Positions 38,168 to 50,290 are shown, numbered from the stretch's first letter. The stretch: DNA of 64,000 nucleotides from Pelecanus crispus (GCF_030463565.1 NC_134653.1:27465150-27529149), one strand, 5' to 3'. Notes: generated by a model not told the origin, from the letters alone. Program-made: numbers and translations.

Positions 38168-38191
38168 TTATAAATAATATAGCTGTAAACA
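38168..38191. promoter_or_regulatory. Candidate intronic enhancer: MEF2-like and forkhead-like sites
   Basis: TTATAAATAA at 38168-38177 matches YTAWWWWTAR (MEF2), and TGTAAACA at 38184-38191 matches the forkhead core. They lie six bases apart within an AT-rich block (about 38095-38230) unlike the surrounding intron. Motif matches alone are weak evidence. Confidence 0.25.
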
Positions 38192-39449
38192 TTCACTTCA
38201 CATTGGCAGTCCATAAATTCTTAGCCCAGGGGCATTTTCTGGTTCATCTTGTTTCCCTCCCCCGCCCCACCCCGTTTCTTGGAAAATTTTGTACCACCTA
38301 AAGGGTAGCTGCAGACAGCAGGATATTATAAGTCTTGCCAGTTCAGTTGGCTTAGTGCTGTTATCTTAAAAATGACACTTGGCCATTGTCTCAGCACAGG
38401 GAAATCAGATTGTACCAGACTTTTTGCTGGTGTAAGTCTAATGTCTCCCCTGGCTTCAGCTGAGCGATGCCCACTTAGACCAGCAGGAAAGATGGTCTGT
38501 CTTTTGCAGGCGGGTATTTCTAAGCTGGTAAGATGATGTGCAGTGGAGCTGTCTGAGTGTTCCTGTACAATGCAAGTGTACACGAGTCTACACCTGTGGC
38601 TTGTAGTTGTTCTCTGTGCAGTCTTCTAAAATGCTAGGATCTTGCATATCTATTAGTGGATCTGCTTCTGGCTGGCTTGCTTGCTTTACTTTATTACACC
38701 CTCCCGACATCCTAGGAGCAGTCCACAGCCCTTTGGGGTCTGCAGGCCACAGATCAAAAAATGCTGGCATATATAATTACATCCTGCAGGGTACATCTGC
38801 AGGGCTGGACAGGGTCTGTGTCCGCTGGGAGTAGCGGGCTGCCTTGCAGCAGGAAGCACGCATCAGGAGCCTGCGTCCTCCGGTCTGGATGAGTGCATCT
38901 GCTCGTTTGGGGAGGCTGCGATTCCAGTCTCACCATTGCTCTGCCTTCTCTGGGGTGTCTGCACCCTGGCCCAAGGCACAGTGATGAGGTATGGTGTTAA
39001 ATATCCTCACTGTCCACTAGAGTGAACAAGGTATCTCTCTTTTTACAGGTAATAAACAGACCCTCACCTGGGACGCATTAATCCGCGACTCCTGAGAGCG
39101 TGTTACTGCCAAGGTAAGCCAGGTTGTTGAAGGAAGGACACGCTGGGGACCAAGCTAAGGGCTGAATTTAGTTGAGGAGTGAGGGAAATTTGTAAATGAG
39201 AAAAAAGGCTGATTGTAGTGCTCTTTGAAGCTGACATTGGACATGTGAGGAGGACTGGTTCTGATTACATGACCCCAGCCTGGCTGACAGTTGCGTTTAG
39301 CCTTTGAAGGGTGCAGTACGTATTAGCGGTGTAGCCCTCCATCTCTGAAATCTCTGAGCACACAATGAACTGGAGGCTTTGGGGGTGTGTTGGATGGGTT
39401 CCCATCTGTCTTGGCGGAGGAAGGCTGTGTTGGTGACTGCAGGACGCAC

Positions 39450-39511
39450 GTCCCACTGCTCTGTCACAAGCAGATGAACGGTCCCACTGCTCTGTCACGA
39501 GCAGGTGAACA
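39450..39511. repeat. 31-bp tandem duplication, two copies
   Basis: The unit gtcccactgctctgtcacRA (then gcagRtgaac) occurs at 39450-39480 and again at 39481-39511 with three differences. It is a simple local duplication in LRRC75B intron 1. Confidence 0.92.
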
Positions 39512-40806
39512 GAGGGCCACTGTTTCAACATGGACAGGCAGAGATGGGGACCAGAAATAACAAGGGGAAAGTGGAATGGCAGTGGACAAAATATGAGTAT
39601 TCAGGATGTGGTAATTCCCAGCACAGATGTGGGGAAGCTAACTGTTTAACTAATCCTGAAAGGAGCTGGCAGGCTGCGTTGGAAAGGAGGACTTAGAAAC
39701 AACCCTCCGTTCCAGATGGCCCTGCAACTTAGCATTCAAACCCTGGCTGTTCACACATGGACCTGCTGGACCTCCAAGGTCTGTGGGGGATTTCAGTGCT
39801 TCAGTCTCAAGGAGAGGTGCTGAGCACTATAGAAAATGACATTCTGTAGTTCTGGCCTCTGGCGTACCCTACAAAAGTCTGTTCATGTTACATCGCCATG
39901 TTCATGAAGTGAGTGGTTGCCTCTTTTGCTTCACAAGCTTCTTGTAATAGTGCCTTTCCAAAACCGTCTCTGAAATCTTATTTAACCCTTGTCTGCCATA
40001 CCAGTGCACACAGACAGGGTTTCTTCTGGGGGTTTACCTATCTATACGTGTGGCAAGAAGGGTGTTTGTGGTGCTGGTAACAATCCTCGTGTGAACGCTA
40101 AGGCAGTGGACGGGAAAAGTAGAGGTGTAATTTTTGGTCCTGTAAATTCTTACTCATGAGCGTGCAACTTGCTGGTAACCCAGGGCATTGACCTCCACTG
40201 TTGGATGTGTTGTAAAACCCAGGACGTTCAGAGCAGAGACAGGGCTGTTAATGCAGCTCCCTGCAGCTGGTAGTATGGCTGTACGAGCAACCCAGCAAGC
40301 CAGTCCTGGCTCCAACGTACTTGCACCCAAAGGTTACTTGCCACTATGGTGAGAAACTCCATATGTTCCCAAATGAAGTAGGTCGTTATCTAATGAAGCG
40401 TGATAAGCTAAGAACTGATGGTGTTTTGTGTCCAAATCAGAGGGAGGATCTGTCCCCTGTGCTACTGATTGCAGAGTTGCCTGCGGTTTGGGGGAGCTGA
40501 CTTTGCCTGGAAAGTGATGGTAGTGCTGGGCGATGGAGGAGATGGCTCTGTTCCAGCAGCAGGGCTCTGTCCTCAGCATCAGTTAGGCACCACGCTGTCT
40601 GCACACTGGCTTTTCTGTTCCTGAATGGCGGCAGACAGAAACAAGCTCCCACTGATACACTGACCCCTTTACCTCTCCTCTCAGCCTAGCCTGTCCCAGA
40701 GGTCCTCTCCAGAAGCATTTTGGGTGCTCCCAAAGACTGATCTCGACCAGCCTGGCTAGGCAGGTGTGTTGGGATGTGGTGGCAGCGGGATGGCGGTGGC
40801 TTTTCT

Positions 40807-40807
<1 letters not shown>

Positions 40808-40841
<34 letters not shown>
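40808..40841 (+). repeat. Poly-G run (34 G)
   Basis: An uninterrupted run of 34 G lies about 0.5 kb inside LRRC75B intron 1, at the edge of the CpG island. It is C-rich in the transcript sense. The exact length may be unreliable in an assembly. Confidence 0.92.
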
Positions 40842-40842
<1 letters not shown>

Positions 40843-41360
40843 ATCGATCCTGAGCGCACCCAGGGTCTGGCACGGCGGGGTGCGGATGGGGACAGCTGAG
40901 GCTTGGACACCCCTTCTCCCGCGTGCAGCGCAGCCCTCCTCCCAGCTCTCTCCCTGCCCCCAGGCCGCCGGGCCAGGTGCCCCTCGCCCGGGCGGGGACA
41001 CGGGGGGGGTGGCAGGGGGCCAGGGCGGGTGTCGCCCCCCCCCCCCCCGCAGCCGCTCCTGCCTGCCGCGGCGGGGACCGAGCGAGGCGGCTCCCGCACC
41101 GCCGGGGCAGGGAGCGGCGAGAGGCAGCACAAAGAGCCCGGCCCCCCCCGCCCCGGGGGGCTGCAAACCCACACCGCCTCAGAGGGGGGGGCTTGTAAAC
41201 CCCGTCTCCCTGCCTCATACCCCCGGGGGGCGTGGGGGGGGGGCTGCAGACCCCGGCCCGGCCGGCACCGCCCGCGCCGCGCCCGGCCCTTTGTTGCCTG
41301 CCCTGCCCGCACCGCCCCGGGGGTGGCGACCCCGGGGCCCGGCTCGCCCGCAGCATTTAC

Positions 41361-41618
41361 CTTCCTAAGCAGCCTGAGGATGTGCACGGCGTGCTCCCGC
41401 TTCTGCTCCCGGATGGTGGCCTGGATCTCCCGCAGCCACCCCACCCGCCGCACGTAGGGTGCCGGCGAGGCTTTCCGCAGCACCCCGGGCAGCTTCTGCG
41501 GGTGGAGGAGCAGGGAGGAGAGGTGGAAGTCGCCCCGGCCGCCCTCCAGCCTGCCGGCGCAGGGCTCCTCGGGGCCCTCCTCCTCCAGGCTGCTCTGCCG
41601 GCTCATCCGGGAGCCCAT
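41361..41618 (-). CDS. LRRC75B: LRRC75B coding exon 1 (start)
   Basis: ATG at 41618-41616 lies in a strong Kozak context (GCGGCCATGG). The exon has 86 codons ending ...RLLRK at AAG|GTAAAT, phase 0. With exons 2-4 it gives 1023 bases, 340 residues plus stop. The start MGSRMS fits an N-myristoylation signal (Gly2, Ser6). Next come an acidic stretch, DFHLSSLLLHP (about 31-41) and the family block PYVRRVGWLREIQATIREQK (about 54-73). I chose the first ATG because it has the better Kozak context and the MGxxxS start; a second in-frame ATG is at 41606. The protein is somewhat longer at the N-terminus than the human protein as I remember it (about 315 residues). Confidence 0.93.
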
Positions 41619-41794
41619 GGCCGCGCTCGGGCCGCGATGCCGCCGCGCCGCGCTCCGGACCGGGCGGGCACCGGGCTCTGGGCCGGGGGAGGCGCCGGGA
41701 GAGGCGGGGGGTCCGGGCCGCCCCGCCCGGCCGGCCCCGCCCGTGCTCCCCGGCTGGTGGTTCCCGGCGCTCCCGGAGGAGCAGCGCCCCGGGG

Positions 41795-41806
41795 TATTTT
41801 ATTTGC
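41795..41806 (-). promoter_or_regulatory. TATA-like element upstream of LRRC75B
   Basis: On the gene strand caaataaaatacccc stands out as an AT-rich island in very GC-rich DNA, about 180 bases upstream of the ATG. A start site 25-30 bases downstream would leave a 5' UTR near 150 bases. It could also be chance; CpG-island promoters usually lack TATA boxes. Confidence 0.3.
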
Positions 41807-41969
41807 TCGGGTCCCTGCCCCAGCCCCCGCCTCCCCAGCGGCTGGGCAGCCCCCGCTGCCTCTTCTCCCGGAGGCGCCTCCTCCTCCCGGGCTTGTTCTG
41901 CCGGGAGATGCTTGGTGGAGAAGACAAAGAGAGAAGCGGATGCTGCTTTGACCGCTCCTTGCATCTAGT

Positions 41970-44900
41970 CATTTTGGGGAGCTTTTTTTTTTATTTTCCC
42001 CGGGCAAACTCTTTGAACACTGTAAAAGGTTGTCAAGATTAACAGTAGTTCAAAACACGCCATCTGGCTGGGACTGCCTCCGTGAGCTGTGTTTTCTGTC
42101 AGTCTGCTGTTGGACCCAGAGGAGGTGTTTTTATGAATCTAGAAAGCGGCAGGAATTTTGCCCACCACCCGTGGTCTGCAACCGATAGTATGATGCTGGC
42201 ACCATTTCTTACCTGCTGTGGGTAGAAGTGTTTTCCTCTATGCATCCCTCCCTCCCCCAGCAGTGCACAGCAAGTTTAGCACATGCTTTTCCTCAGATAG
42301 AATCGCTGCCATCCAACAGGATGGTAAAAAACAGAGCTTGGATCCCATCTCCAGTCACTGAGATTTTGCAGGCAGCTGAGTCATGCTCCCAGTATAACCA
42401 GTGGCTCAGCCTGACCTTCCACTTTGTGGAGATGGAGGCATGGGCTCGCTTCTGTTCAGGACTGTCATCACCACACTGAGCCCAGGTGCCCATGACAGAT
42501 CGCAAGTCCTGCACACAGAGCAGGGGTGTCTGGTAGCTGTAATGTGAGGGCACGCAGCTATAGGAACAGCCTGGCATTCCCACTGGCTTGTGCATCCATT
42601 AGACAAGTAACATCCATTGCATCCACAGGAGAATCTGTTCTTGTGGCCATTGGGTCCTCAGTTTCGGGGAATGGGGATGGCCATGGCTTTTCATGGCTGT
42701 ACAGAGCCAGCAAGGTTCATTTTCCTTCTCAGCGTTCCTCAGAGCTGTGAATGGGGATGGAAATGTGAGTGCTCTGCATCATTGCAGCCTCTTTCAAATA
42801 CTCTGTGGGTGACCCAAGCCTGCCTTGAAGAGACGGGGCAAAATGGCCAGGCTGCTTTAGAGTCCAGCCCCAATGCTTCAATTTTGTCACAGTGTTTATG
42901 TGGTTCTCTGACCACGATAGGCCAAATTCTGATGGCCCTTCTCAGAGTTTTACTCAATGTTTGATCAGACAAAAGCCCTCACTGTCCATTTCCCTGTTAT
43001 TCCCCTCCCTGTTCTAGCTAAGCACAAGCAAGAGGGAAATAAGCATCGACAGATCCTGAGATATTGCTGAGCCTGACTCAGGCTAATCCCATTTGGAGGG
43101 AGTAGATGCTGAGTAAGGACTTCAGGATCTGGTCAGAAAGCTTTGAGAGAGGCTGGGTCAAGAGAAAATCACTTGTATGGGGTGCAGCATTATGGCTGCA
43201 GAAGTGTCGCTGGGAACAAAGGGAAGGACAAAAACTACCAGGCTGGAGCGATGGGTAAAGGTGTCAATGGAGGGTTGCGCACTGGCCTTTTCCCACCATC
43301 TGGCAACTGGGCAGGCTGCCTGAGATCTGTGCTTCTGCCTTCTCTGTTCTGTCAGCGCTGCTGAAAGGAGAAGCAGCAATAGGAGGGTTTGTAACCAAAG
43401 GATCGGTTTAATAGCAGAATGGCTTTGTATGGCTGAATTGTCTCACACCTTATCTCCGAGAGTCAGGAGAAGGAAACATAATCTGCAGTTTACACTTAGG
43501 CAGGGATGAGACTGTGTGCATTGTTCCGAGGCAGTAGGAGAACCAGGGCAAGCAAGCGGTTCAGAGGATGGCACTGTTACCAGGATACCTTCTCCTCTGC
43601 GTGTGACTTGAAAATATCCCGCCACAGAGCAAATCCTCTTAACAAACAAACAGTTGCGGGAGCAGTTCAGCTGTCTCTCAGCTGTGTGCTTTAAAACTGG
43701 AAACACTACAATAGCATGAATAATAGGAGCTAATGAGAAATACACCAATGCTCCGCTTGGTTTTGCTGAAGGAGAATGGCTGGCTGGCAGCTCTCTGTAG
43801 ATGCAGAGATAATCCTGTCCTGTCAGGTGTGTGCACTTTCAAAGGGCACATGACAGCAAATGGGTGTATTTCTATAGCTAAGATGGTCAACAAGGCTTGC
43901 TGCATGTACGGGGAGGAGGCAGGAGTTTGCTTGGGAAGAGCAGACTCTGTCAGAGACTGCATCCTCTGGTCCTAGGCAGCCCTAGGAGAGACTGAGCCTG
44001 TAGGTAAGTATGCAAGACCTGGGGGATACCAATCTACAGGAGTGTCCTCACCTTCCCTTTCCTCTTTGCTGTGGTGGCAAGGGCACCTGAAATCACTACA
44101 GGGAGATAGATCAGCTCATGAGCTTGTTGGGTAGGACAGAGTGGGGACTGCGGGGCCTCTCAGAACAACCACAAGCTGTGGTTTTGAGGCTTGGAAAGAG
44201 GATTCCTCCACCCCATCCCAGTGGATATTAGCACCTCTCAGAAGGATATTAACTTACTTCTAACCCGAACACAGGTATATATGGTGCTGCCAACTGCAAC
44301 TAGCTGGGTGCAGCATGGCTGAGTTAGAGTTTTCCCTGATGTGTTTCTGCCCTGTTTGGGTAGTGCTCAGTGCCGTAGCACTCCCTGCAGAGCTGGATCG
44401 CTGCAACCAGAGCTTGTGCCAGAGCTCTTTTCCTTGAAAATACCCCATGGTGCTCACAGTGTGACTGAAATTCCAATTGCCCCTGCCTGGGAGGAACCAG
44501 GCACACTCATGCACCCGCATGCTCACTGAGGCTGTTCTGATTTGTATGCTGGTCAAGCCGGATTCGAATGACAATCCTAATTATGCTTGCCTTGTATATG
44601 ATGAAGGTTACATTTTTGACTGTTGTTGCTGGGCTGGAAATGTAATTAATTAATTTAGTGTTTAAGAAGGGAAAGAGGATTAAGGCGGTGGTGAGGCTGT
44701 GCTGCCAGACACTGCATTGACTGCCTCCACGCTTCCACAGCTTCAGCTTTTGTTTGCCTGCAAACCAGCTTGTCTGAGCTCCCAAGTTGTTATTTCTCAT
44801 GGCTCTGAGCTTGTTGGCAGATCCCTCAAAGCCAAGCCTCCTGCAGGGAAGGGAGCTGTAGCCCTGGGGAGACACATGCAAAGAGCTAGTCCAGGCTTCA

Positions 44901-47900
44901 CGTTTCATTCCATTATATCTGGGGGCAGATGCACTCGCTGTTTGGCCATGATCTGTGTGAGGGGAAATGTATGTGGGGAGCTTCATAGCCCAAACACCTG
45001 TAAACTCCTGACTGAACAAAGCAGCACAGACCTGGAGAAGGTTCACCGGTCCATGACAGCACAGTTGCAGGGAAGAAATCCCTTTAATGGTTGTACAGAG
45101 TACATGGAGGTGGGGAGATAAAAGATGAACGCAGCATCAGTTGGACTGTGGTCTTGGAGAGTTCCTGCAGCATCAGTGCTGGCAGTAGCAACTGCATGCA
45201 GACAGGCACTGCTGAGCCTCTGCACTTGATGAAGAAATGATAGCAATATCACATGTAATATTAATTAGATCTTAAGCCTTTTGCTTCTTGCAGCTGAGGC
45301 TCTCTTTGAAGCCCATGAGGTCCCTTGGTGGTGTTCTGGGTCTGAGGCATGCATCTGTGCAGTGATGGGTTTGAGAAATGACAGAGTTCTGCTAAGTAAT
45401 TATGGACACTGGTCTGCTCATTATTGGGCAAATTAATCAAGTTCTAGCAGGGTCCATAAAAACAGGTTTGTTGGCCTGTATATTGCCTGCATAGAGAATC
45501 TTAACAACCTGTGATCTTGTGGTCGCAGTTAAATTGGACAACATTGCTGCAAGCACAGGGAAGGTCACCAGTCCTCTCCAGTGATGCATGGCATCATCTT
45601 GACTTCTTAGCACAGGAGAATACTGAGCTTCCACTACTTTCCTGATGAATTAATTAGGTATCTGAGGTACATGGAGGATTTCGGTTACCTCCGTTCTGGG
45701 AGCATGCTGCACCCATTTTTGTTTAGATGAATTTTACCTTGATTAAATTAGGCTGGACTATGAAGCTGGATACTGTGAGGTTTGGACACAGTCTTGTGCT
45801 GAACTGCTGCAGTGGCTGTAGTGCCTGGCAGAAAGGCAGAGCAAGCAGCTCTGACAGCACCACCAGAGACACCCGTCCCAGCTCTGGAAGCATTGGGGCC
45901 AGCCAGGCTCTTCACAAAAAGGCCTTACCCTTCCTGTCCTGTCCTGTCCTACTCAGGAAGCGTATCACACACCTCCAGTGTTGGGTATCTCTTCCAGCCC
46001 TGTGTGGGCTTTCAGAGGGAGGTGGTGGGAAGCCTTGACTCTTCTTTGCATTCTGCTCCAGGCTTGCACTTCTCCACTCTTCCCCTCCACCTTCTCTACT
46101 TCTCCATTGCTGCCTGGCCCTGCACATGCTTTCCAGACACCTTTTCTATCTTCCCCAGCTTTCTGCTTTCCCCTGGCAGACCCACAAGAAGCCCTGCAGA
46201 AAGGGAAGGCAGAGTCACTGAGAATGGCAGGAGGCCTTTTGAGGCAACAGCACAAGGTCCCCTTTATTACACCTTGTGCTTTTGATCAGCCTGTAAAGGG
46301 GGGCAGTAAAGTAAAAAAAAAAAAAAAAAAAAAAAAAGCAGAACAAATGCAGTTAATGAAGCAAATGCTGGGAAGTGGCACCTCCAGGGGCTGTCTGTGG
46401 TCCCATGAGGCTGCTTTGCTGTTCAGCCACTGGCCTTTGGGGCACAGTCGTGGCTGCTTGCCTGCTGATGCTTTCACAAGGCTGATGGGAGGTGTAGGGG
46501 AAGGCCCTGGGACCTCTCCAGGCATTACCATACATTAGACCATTTTAGAGGCTGATCTAAGGCAGGAAAAACAGTGGAGGAAAGTCCTGCAAGGACTTAA
46601 AATGCACCTTGCCATGGGGCTGTCACATTTCCAGCCTTTAAGAGGCAGAAACATCTGATCTTATAATATGTCCCTCTGGGATGCCTTTTTTTGTGTGTCT
46701 CAAAAATATTTCTAAAGAGCTTGTAGAAAGCCTGGCTTAGAAGGGAACTCCACAGTTTAAGGCTATGAGCTGGAGTTACAGTTTCATAAAATAATTAAAC
46801 CATCTTAAGCCCATACAGGAGAGGCTGAAAGCAGTGCCTGGTGCTGCTAAGCTTCTTTTGGAGTTTGAAACCACTAAGTGTGCAGATTATATTGGCTCTA
46901 AGCATCTTAGCAGCAGTGCTAAACCACTGAGAGCAACCACAGGCCTCCAGGGGAGTATGTGGACCAGGCACTGGAGGCCAGACAGCCAGACTGTGGAGGT
47001 CTTATCTGAGCAGGTACAGTGGGTGAAAATGCTGGCGGCTGGTTTGAGTGGTGTCTGCATGGGAAGCTCAATGCTGTCACCATCACTGGCTCTGGCAGAG
47101 TGACGCGAGTCCAGCCATCAGGATGACACATAAGATATCCTCCTGCTAAGGAGGGTGATACCACTGACTAAGACTTTCGTGTTCTCCAAACACCTCAGCA
47201 CTTTTTAAAAACTTGTTTACTGTTCATGGCAGGCCTGGAAAAGTGACCAGCTGGTTTTATTTCTTTCCAGCCTGACTAGTTTTTCTCCATCTATATCCAA
47301 AGATAAAAAGACATCTGTCAGCTCAAAAAGCCCAAGTACTTAAAGAGTAGTAGAAAAGTACAAGAAGCAGGGCTCGAAGCAGCAACTGGAGCATAAAAGC
47401 CTTCTCTGAAGCATTTCCTCCTCTGCCCAGGAAGCTTTCAGAGCCAGGTTGCTACACGCCAGTGACCAAACATTTAGCCTTAGATGGGTGATCAGAAGCA
47501 GGTCTAAGTCTGTCGGTGAAAGCCCAGTGTTGAAGGAGCTTCTCTGGCTGTTCTGTACTGCTTAGCCAGCCTCTGGACATTGGACTGGAGCTGACCCCGG
47601 AGCTAGCATGAGTCTTCCTCCAGCCTGTGACCTGATCACCAGTGTCACCCACTCCAGCCTTGGAAAGATAAGAGCCGCTGAGCCAAACCGACCTACTGTC
47701 CTGTTTACACCATTGATGAATTTGGATCTTACACTTCTGGCATCCGATTTATGTTTTGTCTCTCACCTAAGACACCCTGAGGGATTCACCTTGTGGGGTT
47801 TGAACTTAGGTGATCCCTAGACCCACTTCAGTCTGCAGGGCAGTGCCATGAGCATACAGACAGGAAAGGGTAGTGCTGTTCGCCTTGATCTTTTCCAGGA

Positions 47901-50019
47901 GGCTGCAGCGTAGCCTGTCCAGTGCTGCTCCCTTCAGCAAACAGGCTTTTCTTAGGAGTCTTGTCTGTGTCGTTAATACCTGGCACCACTGAGCTACTCA
48001 GGACAAAAGCTCTTTTGGGCATTGCCAGGTTCAGGTTTGGTTTGGATAACACGACGTGTGCCACTTCCGCCTTGTGTACAAAGCTTGCTGCTCGCCTCAG
48101 TGCCATCCTGCACATGCTGTCCCTCGTGCAGTGCTACGGATGGAGCCTTTCCAGACAGGCTGTCAGAGCCTATGGTCTTCACCAGATGCATTAACTGCGT
48201 TGACCTTTGAAGTAAAGTGAATTTCTAATATCAGAACAGCAGAGGCCAACGTACAATCTTCCACCTTCCCCTGCTTTTTTCCTCATGATAAAAAATGCTT
48301 TGGCCTTTTCTGTGCTTACCACAGCAGTTTTGTGTGGCTTAGCCCATGTTTGCCTCATCGCGTCGGTCCACATAGTTCACTTGTAAGGAATTTCATCCAC
48401 GCCTGAAAGAAATTGAGGAAGATGAGGTTAGGAAGGCTCCGGGGCACAGGTCCTGCCTCAGTGATTGCAGGCAGCAGTGCTGAAAAGAAGAAAACAAGAG
48501 GGAAAAGTGAGGTGCTTTAGAGGAGCTTACATTGTGAAAGATGCTTGTAAGAGCAGTGACCAAGTACCTCCCTCCTTTGCACCATCATCCCACAGGGCAA
48601 AGGAAACATGCCAGGGTGCCGTTCCCCAGATCTACGCTGAACCCAGAGGGACTGCTGATGGGGTACCCAGCCCTTGGCAGCTCTCCCCACACTCCCTGGT
48701 GCCCGGTGGTATTTATTATCCTGCAGGCTGATGCCCAAGGTGCCGCCTCACAGTGAAACAGGACAGTCGATCCCAGGGAGGATTTCCCCTCTCTTTTTGA
48801 TGTAGTTTGAACCAAATATAGGACTGCTCCATGAACAAGGTGTTTGCGTGCCCAAGGTGGTGAGCCTGTGCTTGGTGAGAAATAGCAGGTCATGTCCAGG
48901 AGGCAGAGGCATGGTTGCAGTCCGTGGCCCTCGCAGGGCCATCCAGCTTCGGTGCAGTACAAGCAACCCTTTGGCTGGGCAGGACAGGAAGGGATGCTGA
49001 GGGGATGCAGCAGGGCAGTGGCAAGGGGGGCACCCCACGCAGGGGGATACCCCGGTAGGATGGTGCTGCTGGCAGCGCATCCCCCATGGCAGCCACCTCC
49101 TTTGGACAACCGGCAGACCTGCTTGTCCAAAACGCCACAGATCACAGGCTGGCTACCTTTGAATTTCCTCCCATCTGTGCCATCTAGTGCCCAGTACAAG
49201 AACTGGGACTGACCCAGCCTCTCACCCACAGGGGAACAGCCCGGCTGCTCTGGAGAAGAGGCTCTCCTCTCCCTGGGCCAGGCAGGGATGTGCTGGGAGG
49301 ACCCCTGAGATGCCGCACCGCCTGCATGGAAAATCCCACTTAGCTCCAGGTAGGATTGCAGCGCGCAGGTGTGTGTGTGGGGCGGATGGAGCGGGGAGAG
49401 TGACTCTGTTCGGAGGCTGGAGGTGAGATGAGGCTGGGTGATATTACGCTGCCAGAGGCTCCAGGTAGGGAGAGGAGGGCTTGAAGCTCTCAGGAATCCT
49501 GCCTTTGCTTTTCAGGCATTGCGTTCCCGTGGCATGCTCTGACGCTGCACACGTGTTTTAAGGGACGACAATACTGACCCCCGTCAGAACTGGAATTCTC
49601 CTATTTGGATAGATTTCAATGCTATTCCAAGGGGAGCTACAATTAGCTTTACTTAAGTGAACACCCTAGACCGTAAAACGCTTTGGTTTTCAATATAAGC
49701 ATAGGTAGTTGGGCATAATCTTTGTGTTACGCCATTTCTTAGGTAAGTTCCTTGTACTAAGTTGTTATTTTTTCAAAAAGCTTCTATAGATGTAGCTTGA
49801 TTTGCCAGCTCTGATTCTTAACTCTGCCTCTGTCCTCTTTATCCTTTTCAAAGGAATACTTTTCCTCTTTACAGACCAGTTTCATTTATAAGCTCTAAAT
49901 AAGAGGGGATGAATGAGGAGCTAACAAATTCTTACTTCCATCTTGTTGCATTTTTTTCACAGATCTGCATAAGAGATTTAATGGTGGTGAAAAGAGGTGC
50001 TAACTCAAACTCATCAGTA
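41970..50019. other. Intergenic DNA upstream of LRRC75B, nothing recognised
   Basis: I searched by eye for GGT1, the expected neighbour from mammalian synteny, and for other coding exons, and recognised none. Non-coding 5' exons of such a gene could lie here unseen. A 25-A run is at 46313-46337 and a short CCTGT repeat near 45931-45950. Open frames of up to 214 codons (48585-49229, - strand) have no domain. Confidence 0.5.
46313..46337. repeat. Poly-A tract (25 A)
   Basis: A 25-base A run follows gcagtaaagt. No retroposed source sequence or flanking duplication was recognised upstream. Confidence 0.9.
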
Positions 50020-50290
50020 TCTATCTTTCCTTCATATTGGTTTATCACAGCCAGGCATTACATACTTCTCTATATTGAAATTCATCTGCTCTTATTTGCC
50101 CTGTTTCACAAATGTTTTCAAGTTTTCTACAAGCTCTTTCAAATTTTCCTGATGTCCTTTGCTAGCTCTGTATGTTATCTTCTGCCATTTCATTACTGGG
50201 CCACAAGTAAATATATTGAACATGCTGCCTCTGGCATCCATAGGGCACCCCACTCAGCTTTTTCCATGTGAAGTTTTGATCACTTGTTCT
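50020..50290 (-). mobile_element. Ancient CR1/L3-like LINE remnant (reverse transcriptase part)
   Basis: The + strand contains, in order, ATTGAAATTCATCTGC, a ...TTCAAGTTTTCTACAAGCTC segment, ...AAATATATTGAACATG... and GGGCACCCCACTCAGC. This is the reverse complement of the CR1/L3 reverse-transcriptase region around the FADD and GVPQGS boxes (compare the intact copy at 5640-5770: ATTGATAAAGATATTGAACA, then CCCTGGGGAACACC). It is heavily diverged, with many stops, so it is a fossil. Ends are approximate and the family is inferred from phrase order. Confidence 0.5.

Larger units (their letters stand above)
36427..41360 (-). other. LRRC75B: LRRC75B intron 1
   Basis: This 4.9 kb intron has donor GTAAAT at 41360-41355 and its acceptor before 36426. 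It holds a G-rich tract (37590-37622), an AT-rich block with MEF2-like and forkhead-like motifs (about 38168-38191), a 31-bp tandem duplication (39450-39511) and a 34-G run (40808-40841). Its first 0.5 kb is part of the CpG island. Confidence 0.88.
40850..41930. promoter_or_regulatory. CpG island covering LRRC75B promoter and exon 1
   Basis: The sequence is very GC-rich with frequent CG dinucleotides and long C or G runs, sharply different from both flanks. It spans the LRRC75B start codon and first donor, as expected for a vertebrate CpG-island promoter. Long open frames on both strands here result from the low stop-codon density of GC-rich DNA and are not separate genes. Confidence 0.85.

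Noticed and set aside
40583-41968. Several overlapping open frames of 140-310 codons on both strands
   Set aside because: They lie in the CpG island, where stop codons are rare. Only the 86-codon LRRC75B exon 1 has conserved family sequence and a matching donor; the extension past 41361 reads through the splice site.
44507-45046. 179-codon - strand open frame
   Set aside because: No domain, no splice or poly(A) context, and a length within what chance gives in this window.
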